This document shows positions 24,875 to 32,733 of a stretch of DNA of 64,000 nt, piece after piece. This DNA is from Bacillus sp. NTK034. GTDB taxonomy: Bacteria; Bacillota; Bacilli; Bacillales; Cytobacillaceae. The DNA is taken from the NCBI RefSeq assembly GCF_017303275.1, contig NZ_JAFKOJ010000001.1, positions 186,001 through 250,000 of the forward strand, read 5' to 3'. The number at the start of each line of letters is the position of its first letter. The first letter of the stretch is position 1. The position numbers were made by a program, and so were the translations under genes. Below the pieces are notes generated by a model. That model saw only the letters and a program-made list of their open reading frames with translations, was not told the DNA's origin and searched no databases.

Positions 24875-25738
24875 ATGGCTTTAGAAGAGAATTTAGGCCG
24901 TGCTGCTAAACTGATTGTTTCAAGGGAAGCGGCATTTGGCTATTTTTTGACGGATGGAGAGGAAGATGTTCTTCTTCATCAGAATGAGACGGATGAAAAG
25001 CTGGAAGAAGGACAGGAAGTTGAGGCTTTTCTTTATATGGACTCACAGGGAAGAATTGCAGCAACAACTGTGATTCCCGAGGTTCAGGTTGGTACATATG
25101 GATGGGCACATGTAAGTGATGTAAAGCCCGGCATCGGTGTATTCATTAACATTGGCATTCAGAAGGATATGCTTCTGGGGGAGGAAGATTTGCCTGTACA
25201 TGAAGCTGTATGGCCGATTGAAGGGGATAGGCTGTACATTACACTCCGGGTGAATAAGAATAACAGAATTTATGTAAAAATGGCTACTGATCCTGTCATT
25301 ACAGATATTTCAATTAAGGCAGCCAAAAGTGATTTTAATAAGAATATTCACGGACATATATATAGAACCGCAAAGGTTGGGAGCTGGATTTATACAGCTG
25401 AAGGCTTTAAAGGCTTTATCCATGAATCCCAGCGCAAAAGGGAGCCCCGTCTTGGCGAAAAAGTTGATGGGAGAATTGTAGATGTGAAAGAGGACGGAAC
25501 AGTGAATGTTTCTCTTTCTCCCAGAAAACATGAGGCACTGGACGATGATTCCGAAAAAATCCTATCATATCTTGAAAGCCGCAATGGTGCGATGCCTTTC
25601 GGAGATAAAAGCGCGCCAGAAGATATACAGGAGCGTTTTCAGCAAAGCAAAGCTTCTTTTAAAAGGGCTCTGGGAAGGCTTATGAAGGAAGGCAAGGTTT
25701 ATCAGGAAGATGGATGGACATATATAAAGAAAGACTAA
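24875..25738 (+). CDS. cvfB: S1-domain RNA-binding protein CvfB (YitL)
   Basis: A 287-residue protein with S1-like RNA-binding domains (about 1-65, 70-135, 150-215: YGWAHVSDVKPGIGVFINIG; GFKGFIHESQRKREPRLGEK) and a C-terminal winged helix (FKRALGRLMKEGKVYQEDGW). The CvfB family affects virulence and RNA metabolism in staphylococci. ATG 24875 follows AAGGAGG; the frame upstream to 24842 lacks a ribosome site. It is divergent from yitK. Confidence 0.9.
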   Translation: MALEENLGRAAKLIVSREAAFGYFLTDGEEDVLLHQNETDEKLEEGQEVEAFLYMDSQGRIAATTVIPEVQVGTYGWAHVSDVKPGIGVFINIGIQKDMLLGEEDLPVHEAVWPIEGDRLYITLRVNKNNRIYVKMATDPVITDISIKAAKSDFNKNIHGHIYRTAKVGSWIYTAEGFKGFIHESQRKREPRLGEKVDGRIVDVKEDGTVNVSLSPRKHEALDDDSEKILSYLESRNGAMPFGDKSAPEDIQERFQQSKASFKRALGRLMKEGKVYQEDGWTYIKKD

Positions 25739-25750
25739 TTTACAATCTAA

Positions 25751-25780
25751 AAAACGGACAAGCCAATGCTTGCCCGTTTT
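25751..25780 (+). terminator. Bidirectional terminator between cvfB and the DUF3941 gene
   Basis: AAAACGG/CCGTTTT outer stem with inner CAAGC/GCTTG and loop CAAT. A-rich left and T-rich right arms suit both convergent genes. Confidence 0.8.
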
Positions 25781-25784
25781 ATTA

Positions 25785-25916
25785 TTATAGATGGTCTGTC
25801 TTTTTAGAATATTGGTTTTTCCCCGCCTTGCGGTTTTTCTCGCGCATCATATTTTTTTCGTGAAGAAGCGCATTATTGTCTTTCGCTTTTTTATCATTAT
25901 CGGAAGTATGCGGCAT
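25785..25916 (-). CDS. DUF3941 small protein (43 residues)
   Basis: A 43-residue hydrophilic frame starting MPHTSDNDKKAKDNNALLHE and ending KNQYSKKTDHL. The sequence matches the conserved pattern of the DUF3941 family found in Bacillaceae. AAAGGAG lies 10 bases before ATG 25916, and a terminator follows its stop. It is rich in Lys, Asn and Asp and has no hydrophobic core, suggesting a disordered or nucleic-acid-binding protein. The function is unknown. It is easily missed because of its length. Confidence 0.78.
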   Translation of the reverse strand: MPHTSDNDKKAKDNNALLHEKNMMREKNRKAGKNQYSKKTDHL

Positions 25917-26024
25917 AATAATAATACTCCTTTCATACTAAGAGGTTTATCCTTCAGAATATTACTGAAGTACAATCATATTGTCTGTCAGAATGAAATG
26001 GAGTATGTATTCTTCACTTAAGGT

Positions 26025-26879
26025 TTATATTTGCTTTTGGTAGAAAACCGCAATTGTTCCTGGACCCGTATGGGAACCGATTGCAGAGCCTATGGATGTA
26101 ATATAGACTTCTTTGGCTTTAAGCTCTTCCAGGATTAATCTTTGCATTTCCAGAGCTGTGTCTTCATCATCTGCATGGCTGATGCCGACCGTCTGGTTCT
26201 CAAACGAAGTCCCATTTTCTTTCATCAGCTCAATAATGCGGCGAAGAAGCTTTTTCTTGCCGCGCAGTTTCTCAATCGGTACAAGTTTGCCATCTTCTAC
26301 AGTTAGGAGAGGTTTAATATTCAAAAGTCCGCCTAGAAATGCGGAAGCTTTAGAAACACGTCCGCCTTTTGCCAGGTATTCGAGGTCATTTACAGTGAAT
26401 AAACTCTCGAGGTTCCGGCAGCGAAGTTCGATATCTTGCTGTATATCTTCCTTGGATGCACCTGATTGTGCTTTGGCAGCAGCTGCCTTCACGATTAATC
26501 CATATCCCAATGAAGCAGCCTTGGAATTGATAATGGATAATTTGAAATCCGGGTATTTCTCTTTTACCTGCTCCAAAATCATTACAGCGGTCTGGTATGT
26601 ACCTGAGAGTCCGGAGGAAAAAGAAACATAAATACCGTCTTCATTTTGTTCTGCCATTTTCATGAACGTTTCTTCAAAATGTAGAGGGGATACCTGAGAT
26701 GTTTTAGGCACCTGGCCATCACGGATAGCATCATAAACATCCTTAGGTTCTATGGTGACTAAATCTTCATATTCTGTATCATTCAGTTGAACCTTTAATG
26801 GGAAAAGTGTGACGCCATTTTCTTCATAGAAGCTTAGCGGCAGATCACACGCACTGTCAGCTAAAATTTTTACTGACAT
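26025..26879 (-). CDS. DegV family fatty-acid-binding protein (YitS-like)
   Basis: A 284-residue protein with the DegV fold: KILADSACDLPLSFYEENGV at the N-terminus, TSQVSPLHFEETF, VSFSSGLSGTYQTA (lipid carboxyl-binding Ser) and the C-terminal SIGSAIGSHTGPGTIAVFY. DegV/FakB proteins bind a fatty acid and present it to FakA kinase for phospholipid synthesis. AGGTG precedes the ATG. It is divergent from yitT; the order yitS-yitT-ipi follows B. subtilis. Confidence 0.88.
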   Translation of the reverse strand: MSVKILADSACDLPLSFYEENGVTLFPLKVQLNDTEYEDLVTIEPKDVYDAIRDGQVPKTSQVSPLHFEETFMKMAEQNEDGIYVSFSSGLSGTYQTAVMILEQVKEKYPDFKLSIINSKAASLGYGLIVKAAAAKAQSGASKEDIQQDIELRCRNLESLFTVNDLEYLAKGGRVSKASAFLGGLLNIKPLLTVEDGKLVPIEKLRGKKKLLRRIIELMKENGTSFENQTVGISHADDEDTALEMQRLILEELKAKEVYITSIGSAIGSHTGPGTIAVFYQKQI

Positions 26880-27006
26880 TTTCTTTCACCTGCTTTCAAA
26901 CTATATGAATTAAGTTTATAGAAATCAAGGAGAAAAAACAATGAATTGTGTTGAAAATGACACTGACTGGGTAAAGAAAATAATAAGAAAATTCAGGGGG
27001 TAAAAA

Positions 27007-27837
27007 ATGGTTTGGTTAGAAACTAAGAAAGTATTTATTGTTTTAATTGGTGCAATATTGAACGCGATTGCGATGAATTTTTTTCTGATACCTGCCAATG
27101 TATATGCGAGCGGTTTTACAGGTGTGGCCCAGCTCTTATCAAGCATTCTGGGGGATTTTGGATCAACAGGGATCCTGCTTTTCATTCTAAATATTCCCGT
27201 CACCATTTTAGCCTGGAAAAAGGTTGGAAGGTCGTTTACCATTTATAGTTTTCTCAGCGTATTCTTAATGTCTTTTTTCCTGGAAATAATACCGGTAATT
27301 CATGTATCAAAGGATATTTTGCTTAATGCCGTTTTTGGAGGTGTCATTGCGGCTGTTGGCGTAGGGATAACACTAAAATGGGGGGCTTCCACAGGAGGGA
27401 TGGATATCATCGCGATGGTATTGTCCCGAATGAAAGACAAGCCTGTCGGTACATATTTTTTCACACTTAACGCCATTATTATAATAACTGCCGGCTTTTT
27501 GTATGGCTGGGAAAAAGCCTTATACACTCTTGTTACCCTATATGCCTCAACCAGGGTCATTGATGCCATTCATACAAGACATGAGAAACTGACAGCATTG
27601 ATTATTACGAAAAAATCGGAAGAAATGAAAAAAGCCATCCATGATCATCTTGTCAGGGGGATTACAACCATTCCTGCAAAGGGGGCTTTTACAAATGAAA
27701 ACAAGGAAATGATGATGATTGTCATCACCCGTTACGAGTTATTTGACCTTGAAAGAATTATAAAAGAAGTAGATCCGAATGCTTTTACGAATATTGTCCA
27801 AACCGCTGGTGTATATGGTTTCTTCCGCAGGGATTAA
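27007..27837 (+). CDS. yitT: YitT family membrane protein (DUF161/DUF2179)
   Basis: A 276-residue protein with five or six N-terminal membrane helices (VFIVLIGAILNAIAMNFFLI; GVIAAVGVGITLKWGASTGG) and a C-terminal cytosolic DUF2179 domain (ALIITKKSEEMKKAIHDHLV to FTNIVQTAGVYGFFRRD). Motif GASTGGMDI is diagnostic of the family. CAGGGGG lies upstream of the ATG. The function is unknown. The BsuPI-domain gene follows after 20 bases, so the two may be cotranscribed. Confidence 0.9.
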   Translation: MVWLETKKVFIVLIGAILNAIAMNFFLIPANVYASGFTGVAQLLSSILGDFGSTGILLFILNIPVTILAWKKVGRSFTIYSFLSVFLMSFFLEIIPVIHVSKDILLNAVFGGVIAAVGVGITLKWGASTGGMDIIAMVLSRMKDKPVGTYFFTLNAIIIITAGFLYGWEKALYTLVTLYASTRVIDAIHTRHEKLTALIITKKSEEMKKAIHDHLVRGITTIPAKGAFTNENKEMMMIVITRYELFDLERIIKEVDPNAFTNIVQTAGVYGFFRRD

Positions 27838-27857
27838 ATGGAATGGAGGGATGAAGG

Positions 27858-28613
27858 ATGCTTCGGCTTTTGGCTGCTGCTGCTCTGATTATCTTTACTA
27901 TGCCTTTGCAAAGTTTTGAAGCTTCTAAAAAGGAAATGCCATTTGATTTTAAAGTAACGCCTCAAGCAGGAACAGAAAACATGGAGATGGAATTAGTTCT
28001 GAGGAATAATGCCAATTACCCGCTAAGCTTTGAGTTTAGGACTTCCCAATTTTACGATGTGGATATATTCAATCAAAAGGGCGAAAAGGTATATTCCTCT
28101 TCAGAAGGGAAAGCGTATTTACAGGCTATACAGACTGTTGCCCTCAAACCGGATGAAATTAAGGTGTGGAAAGAGCAATGGGATTATCGGCACAAAGGCG
28201 TAAGAGTTAAGGAAGGGGAGTACATTGTAAAAGCCAGGCTTTTGGCATCAAACATAAATGGGAAAGAAATGGAGACGAAAGCGGAATCAAAAGCCTCTTT
28301 CTATATTCCAGGAGAAAATCCTGCCTTTCGCCATGTTAAGGTCTCTGGAGAGAATGGCTTTTATACAGTATCAATTGAAGGGCGTCTAAAAAGCGGAAAG
28401 CTATGGTATACAGTTGAAGATGGCCATAATGAACTGCTGCCTGAAAAGGGAGTATCAGCACGTTCAAATAACTGGGAGAACTTTAAGATAAAAGTAAGCA
28501 TTTCTGTTGATAAACTGCCTGAAAACGGATCATTGATTTTGCATTTATATGAAAAAAGCCATGAAGACGGACATATTATTAATTCCTTTCCTGTTATCCT
28601 GGAAAGGAGATAA
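27858..28613 (+). CDS. Secreted BsuPI-domain protein with C-terminal Gmad2-like domain
   Basis: A 251-residue protein. It has a signal peptide (MLRLLAAAALIIFTMPLQSF), a BsuPI domain (about 30-150; first described in an intracellular proteinase inhibitor of B. subtilis) containing FEFRTSQFYDVDIFNQKGEKVY, and an immunoglobulin-like C-terminal segment (about 155-250) that resembles Gmad2 domains of spore/germination proteins. B. subtilis Ipi at this locus is shorter and cytosolic, so this is an exported, extended relative. ATG 27858 follows GGAGGG. An extracellular or lipid-surface role is inferred; inhibitor activity is unproven. Confidence 0.8.
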   Translation: MLRLLAAAALIIFTMPLQSFEASKKEMPFDFKVTPQAGTENMEMELVLRNNANYPLSFEFRTSQFYDVDIFNQKGEKVYSSSEGKAYLQAIQTVALKPDEIKVWKEQWDYRHKGVRVKEGEYIVKARLLASNINGKEMETKAESKASFYIPGENPAFRHVKVSGENGFYTVSIEGRLKSGKLWYTVEDGHNELLPEKGVSARSNNWENFKIKVSISVDKLPENGSLILHLYEKSHEDGHIINSFPVILERR

Positions 28614-28615
28614 AA

Positions 28616-28653
28616 AAGAAGCTGGCAGCCATCGAGGCTGCCAGCTTCTTTTT
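28616..28653 (+). terminator. Bidirectional terminator, BsuPI gene and DUF3813 gene
   Basis: 15-bp perfect stem AAGAAGCTGGCAGCC / GGCTGCCAGCTTCTT with loop ATCGA, then TTT. It overlaps the stop codon region of the convergent DUF3813 gene. Confidence 0.92.
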
Positions 28654-28837
28654 AGCGATTCTGCGAATATTGTTCAAGCTCCTGCTGCATCTCCCGCAGC
28701 TGTGCCTGTTCAGCCGCATTGGAATTGGCAAACGCGGAACTTAAAGCATTTTTCGCGCGGGAAACAGTTTCTTCGCCTGCAGAATTTTTAGCTATTTCCA
28801 CATATTTTCTGGCTTCCTGAAATAGTCTGTTTCCCAT
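28652..28837 (-). CDS. DUF3813 small protein (YizC-like)
   Basis: A 61-residue mostly helical protein: MGNRLFQEARKYVEIAKNSA ... LREMQQELEQYSQNR. Composition (Ala, Gln, Glu) and the opening match the DUF3813 family of Bacillaceae. It is encoded 2 bases after the stop of the preceding small gene, forming a two-gene unit. CGGAGG lies upstream of the ATG. The function is unknown. Confidence 0.78.
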   Translation of the reverse strand: MGNRLFQEARKYVEIAKNSAGEETVSRAKNALSSAFANSNAAEQAQLREMQQELEQYSQNR

Positions 28838-28839
28838 CG

Positions 28840-28992
28840 TTATATTCCTCCGAGGGATGATTCTTTCACATTAGCTAATTTTTGGGCTTCCGCCTCTGCA
28901 TAGGTCATGTGGTACGGGATACGTTCATCATGCTTACTAACAGTATCAACACCCTGTTGTACGAAGCGTTTTGATTTATTACGTTTACCCAT
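28840..28992 (-). CDS. Small basic protein of unknown function (50 residues)
   Basis: MGKRNKSKRFVQQGVDTVSK ... VKESSLGGI. The ATG at 28992 has GGAGGGGATTCGA upstream; the frame continues to 29040 without a ribosome site. It is Lys/Arg-rich at the N-terminus, without a membrane segment. It precedes the DUF3813 gene with a 2-base gap, so it is surely cotranscribed. I do not recognise a named family with certainty. The operon-like placement and excellent ribosome site support a real gene. Confidence 0.72.
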   Translation of the reverse strand: MGKRNKSKRFVQQGVDTVSKHDERIPYHMTYAEAEAQKLANVKESSLGGI

Positions 28993-29120
28993 TCGAATCC
29001 CCTCCATGAAAGAGTTTAAAGCAGCATTGTGCTGCTCCATCCTTTAGTATGCTCTATAGGAATGATTTAAAAAGGGAATTTAATGGACTGATTACTATTT
29101 AATTCTTTTTGTTCATTTGC

Positions 29121-29939
29121 TTACAGTGCTTTAAGGTTTAATAATTCATTTAGATAGATTCCGATTCCATCTTCCTCGTTGGTTAGGGTGACTTCATTGG
29201 CAATATTTTTAACCTGGTCTATAGCATTGCCCATGGCAATCCCGTAGCCTGCAAATTCAAGCATTTCAAGATCATTGTCTTCATCACCGAAAGCTATGAT
29301 CCGCTCAGGCGGTATTTGGAAGTAATCAGCTGCTTTTTGGAGGCCAACGGCTTTATTCAGACCTGTTTTTACGATTTCAATGACATGCCATGGAGCCGCC
29401 CAGCGACGGTGGTCAATCACTTCGGCATGGACTTCAGAAAGATGGGCTCTAATTGTTTTTACATGTTCTTCATCTGTATGGATCAGCATGCTTGTCGGAT
29501 TATCATTAAGATAATTGCGCAAATCTCCAGTCGTAATTTTGGGATCGCCAAAACCGAAGATATCCAGAAGCTTTTCATCATGGTAATGCAGGTAAACATC
29601 ATCTATAACTTCTGCTACAATATTATGAACTGTATAACTATTAACTGCTTCGACAATTTCCTTTGCAACGTTCATTTGCAAAGGTGTGTGATAAACTCCC
29701 CAATTATGATCTTTAGGATGATGTATATAAGCACCATTGAAATTGACTATTGGCGTAGTCAAGCCCATTTCACGATAGTAAATTTCGCTGGAGCGATATG
29801 GCCTACCTGTGGCAATCATCACTTCATGTCCTTGTTCACGTGCCTTTTGAATAATCATTTTAGTTTTAGCTGAGATGGTTTTGTCATCTTTTAATAATGT
29901 TCCATCAAGGTCCAGTGCAATTAAATGTTTTTCTGCCAT
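29121..29939 (-). CDS. yitU: Cof-type HAD phosphatase (YitU-like)
   Basis: A 272-residue HAD-superfamily hydrolase, class IIB. Motif I is ALDLDGTLLKDD, motif II ATGRP, motif III the Lys in GLNKAVGL and motif IV FGDEDNDLEML. These enzymes dephosphorylate small sugar or flavin phosphates; YitU of B. subtilis is one of several phosphatases linked to riboflavin precursors. AAGGAG lies upstream of the ATG. Position between the small genes and yitV matches B. subtilis. Confidence 0.88.
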   Translation of the reverse strand: MAEKHLIALDLDGTLLKDDKTISAKTKMIIQKAREQGHEVMIATGRPYRSSEIYYREMGLTTPIVNFNGAYIHHPKDHNWGVYHTPLQMNVAKEIVEAVNSYTVHNIVAEVIDDVYLHYHDEKLLDIFGFGDPKITTGDLRNYLNDNPTSMLIHTDEEHVKTIRAHLSEVHAEVIDHRRWAAPWHVIEIVKTGLNKAVGLQKAADYFQIPPERIIAFGDEDNDLEMLEFAGYGIAMGNAIDQVKNIANEVTLTNEEDGIGIYLNELLNLKAL

Positions 29940-30219
29940 AAGATCTCCTTCTAAGCGCTCAGCACTTTTTCTTAAGAATAAAACTGCAGATAGCGGACTG
30001 CAGCAAATTGCTTATCTTGAAGTATGCCCCGCTTTTCTTTTAAGTGTAAAGGTTTTGGAAAAAAAAAGTCTACATGTTAAACTGAAAAAATAGAAAGAAT
30101 TTACATCATGACAAGAGCGTAAGCTTTTACAAAATCATTTTATACATATATGTTATCAATATTATTATAATTTTGTAAAAAAAATCACTTGTGCCCTAAC
30201 AGATTTAGGAGGAAGAACT

Positions 30220-30987
30220 GTGGTTGTTATTGAACATAAGCATTTCAAAGAAATTCCTGTTCTTGAACTTGCCAGGCAGGAAGTAAAGGGGGAACGCTTG
30301 CCATTCATTATTTTCGTTCATGGCTTTACGAGTGCCAAAGAACATAATCTGCATTATGCCTATCTGCTTGCTGAAAAAGGGTTCAGGGTGGTGCTTCCGG
30401 ACACTTTACTTCATGGGGAAAGATCTGAAGGTTTATCAGGCAGCGATTTAAATTTCAAGCTATGGGATATTGTTCTGAATACCATTGCGGAATTGAACAT
30501 AATCAGGGATGTCTATGAGGATGCAGATTTGATCGACCAGGGAAGAATAGGGCTTGTGGGCACCTCCATGGGAGGAATAGTCACTTTGGGCGCCTTGACC
30601 CAGTATGAGTGGGTCAAGGCTGCAGTAAGCCTTATGGGTATGCCGTATTATGAAAAATTTGCACAGCTTCAGCTGGATGAATTGAAGAAGAATAAGGTTG
30701 AAATTCCGCTTTCCAGCGAAGAACTGGCAGATCTGCTGGGGACTTTAAGGGAGCGTGATTTAAGTCTTCAGCCTGAAAAACTCGGAGGAAGGCCTCTTAT
30801 GTTCTGGCATGGCAAAAAAGACCCGGTTGTGCCTTATTCCTATACATACCAATTTTATGAGACCATTCAGCCCTTATATAGTGACTCACCTGAAAACCTC
30901 ATGTTCATATCAGATGAACAGGCAGGGCATAAAGTAAGCAGGGAAGGGCTGCTGGAAACGGTTAAATGGTTCGGGGAACATCTATAA
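30220..30987 (+). CDS. yitV: Alpha/beta hydrolase, esterase (YitV-like)
   Basis: A 255-residue alpha/beta hydrolase. The nucleophile elbow is GTSMGG, the oxyanion region FVHGFTSAKEH, the acid in WHGKKDPVVPY and the His in EQAGHKVS. It starts at GTG 30220 (MVVIEHKHF) with AGGAGG 9 bases upstream. There is no signal peptide, so it is cytosolic. The physiological ester is unknown. yitW follows after a 73-base gap, the order seen in B. subtilis. Confidence 0.87.
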   Translation: MVVIEHKHFKEIPVLELARQEVKGERLPFIIFVHGFTSAKEHNLHYAYLLAEKGFRVVLPDTLLHGERSEGLSGSDLNFKLWDIVLNTIAELNIIRDVYEDADLIDQGRIGLVGTSMGGIVTLGALTQYEWVKAAVSLMGMPYYEKFAQLQLDELKKNKVEIPLSSEELADLLGTLRERDLSLQPEKLGGRPLMFWHGKKDPVVPYSYTYQFYETIQPLYSDSPENLMFISDEQAGHKVSREGLLETVKWFGEHL

Positions 30988-31060
30988 CCAACATTTTTTC
31001 AATTCATTTAAATATTTGTTAAGATAAAGATAAAGTAAATAATGAAGGAGTGCTGCAGAT

Positions 31061-31369
31061 ATGGACCAGGATTTAAAAGACAGCATCATGGGTGCGCTTG
31101 AACTTGTTGTTGACCCGGAGCTGGGGATAGATATTGTAAACTTAGGCTTAGTATATGATGTTAAAATGGAAGAGGAAGGGAAAGCCGTAGTAGATATGAC
31201 TCTTACATCCATGGGCTGTCCTTTGGCAGGAACAATTGTTGAACAAGTAAAGTCAGCTTTGGCTGATATTCCAGAAGTAAAGGACACTGAAGTGAACATT
31301 GTCTGGAACCCGCCTTGGTCTAAAGACAGAATGTCCCGCTATGCAAAAATTGCACTAGGCGTACAATAA
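31061..31369 (+). CDS. yitW: MIP18/PaaD-type Fe-S assembly factor (YitW, DUF59)
   Basis: A 102-residue protein: DSIMGALELVVDPELGIDIV, NLGLVYDV, MTLTSMGCPL and WNPPWSKDRMS cover the whole DUF59/SufT-like fold, including the conserved Cys in MGCPL. The family helps deliver or mature iron-sulfur clusters. AAGGAG lies upstream of ATG 31061. It is followed by a strong terminator and then the anaerobic gene island, where several Fe-S proteins are encoded. Confidence 0.9.
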   Translation: MDQDLKDSIMGALELVVDPELGIDIVNLGLVYDVKMEEEGKAVVDMTLTSMGCPLAGTIVEQVKSALADIPEVKDTEVNIVWNPPWSKDRMSRYAKIALGVQ

Positions 31370-31381
31370 GATTGAATCTTA

Positions 31382-31415
31382 AAAAACAGCTGGAGTATTT
31401 TCCAGCTGTTTTTTT
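31382..31415 (+). terminator. Terminator of yitW
   Basis: AAAAACAGCTGGA pairs with TCCAGCTGTTTTT around GTATTT, ending in T7. Confidence 0.9.
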
Positions 31416-31465
31416 ATGCCCTTGCTTGTAATTTTTTGAACGTAACTCTGTACATGAGCATTGTA

Positions 31466-31508
31466 TGTGAGGTAGTTCACTTATTTAACATGCCGATTAT
31501 CCTATAAT
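31466..31508 (+). promoter_or_regulatory. FNR box and class II promoter of the radical SAM gene
   Basis: TGTGA-N6-TCACT at 31466-31481 is one mismatch from the FNR consensus TGTGA-N6-TCACA. TATAAT lies at 31503-31508, exactly 37 bases from box start to -10 start, which puts the box centre at -41.5. The predicted start point is near 31515, 60 bases before the ATG. Confidence 0.8.
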
Positions 31509-31574
31509 AACGATGGAAAGACAAAATTGCGTTGATGAAACAGCCAGGATTGAGCTGTTTAGGAGGCATTTCAA

Positions 31575-32702
31575 ATGGGATTTGATAGAAATTTTAATAA
31601 TGACCCTTTTATTGTGATATGGGAATTAACAAGGGCATGCCAGCTAAAATGTCTGCATTGCCGAGCGGAAGCGCAATACAAGAGAGATCCGCGAGAGCTT
31701 TCTTTTGATGAAGGGAAGTATTTGATTGACCAAATCAAGGAAATGAACAACCCTATGCTTGTTTTTACTGGTGGAGATCCATTAATGAGGCAGGATGTAT
31801 TCGACATTGCCGAATATGCTGTAAAAAAAGGCGTGCGTGTTTCGATGACGCCCAGTGCGACACCCAATGTAACAAAAGAAGCTATTGAAAAAGCTAAAAA
31901 GGTCGGCTTAGCTCGATGGGCTTTCAGCCTTGATGGGCCAAATGCGGAAATCCATGACCATTTTAGAGGTACTTCCGGATCCTTTGATTTAACGATCGAA
32001 AGGATTAAATATTTGCACGAGCTTGAAATACCAATCCAGATTAATACAGTTATTTCGCGTTATAATATAGATTATCTTGAGGAAATGGCTAAGGTTGTCG
32101 AAGAACTCAAATGTGTTCTTTGGAGTGTGTTCTTCCTCGTCCCAACAGGAAGAGGGCAGGAAAAAGATATGATTTCTCCGGTTGAACATGAGAAGGTATT
32201 TACATGGCTGTATAACTTAAGCAAAAAAGTTACTTTCGATATCAAGACAACAGCTGCCCAGCATTACCGCCGAGTAGTCATTCAGCAAAAAATGAAGGAA
32301 GCGAAGGCTCAGAATGAGGACATTCAATATCTTGATGCACTTACACAGCAAGGGCTAACGGGTTCTATAGATGGTTTAGGCAGGGCACCTAAAGGAGTAA
32401 ATGACGGAAATGGATTTGTTTTCATTTCACATATTGGGGATGTTTATCCCAGCGGGCTGCTGCCTGTTAAAGCAGGGAATGTAAGGGAACAGCCACTTGC
32501 TGAAATATACAGGGAATCGCCAATTTTTAAAAACCTCAGAAATCCTGATAAGTATAAAGGGAAATGCGGACTATGCGAGTTCCGTTATGTATGCGGGGGA
32601 TCCAGGTCACGGGCATTTGCCATGACAGGGGATTATATGGAAAGCGAGCCGTTTTGTGTCTATATTCCAAAGGCACATAGAAAGAAAGAGGCAAAATCAT
32701 AA
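31575..32702 (+). CDS. Radical SAM/SPASM protein (TIGR04053-like)
   Basis: A 375-residue radical SAM enzyme. The cluster motif is C22-x3-C26-x2-C29 (TRACQLKCLHC), followed by FTGGDPLMR. A C-terminal SPASM-like Cys set is present (CGLCEFRYVCGG ... PFC), so an auxiliary Fe-S cluster is likely. The best family match I recall is TIGR04053, related to haem d1 / PQQ-type maturases; its substrate is not established. AGGAGG lies upstream of the ATG. It is controlled by a good FNR box and is convergent with fnr itself, pointing to a job in oxygen-limited growth. Confidence 0.85.
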   Translation: MGFDRNFNNDPFIVIWELTRACQLKCLHCRAEAQYKRDPRELSFDEGKYLIDQIKEMNNPMLVFTGGDPLMRQDVFDIAEYAVKKGVRVSMTPSATPNVTKEAIEKAKKVGLARWAFSLDGPNAEIHDHFRGTSGSFDLTIERIKYLHELEIPIQINTVISRYNIDYLEEMAKVVEELKCVLWSVFFLVPTGRGQEKDMISPVEHEKVFTWLYNLSKKVTFDIKTTAAQHYRRVVIQQKMKEAKAQNEDIQYLDALTQQGLTGSIDGLGRAPKGVNDGNGFVFISHIGDVYPSGLLPVKAGNVREQPLAEIYRESPIFKNLRNPDKYKGKCGLCEFRYVCGGSRSRAFAMTGDYMESEPFCVYIPKAHRKKEAKS

Positions 32703-32710
32703 AAGAAAGA

Positions 32711-32733
32711 GGAGTGCAGTTAAGATGCACTCC
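32711..32733 (-). terminator. Bidirectional terminator between the radical SAM gene and fnr
   Basis: GGAGTGCA (32711-32718) pairs with TGCACTCC (32726-32733); a CTCTTTCTTTTA tail follows on the minus strand. It overlaps the first base of the fnr stop. Confidence 0.7.

Noticed and set aside
25791-26021. 76-residue plus-strand frame
   Set aside because: It is the antisense shadow of the DUF3941 gene, which has the better ribosome site and recognisable sequence.
28616-28791. Plus-strand frame continuing past the BsuPI gene
   Set aside because: It runs through a 15-bp terminator and is antisense to the DUF3813 gene.
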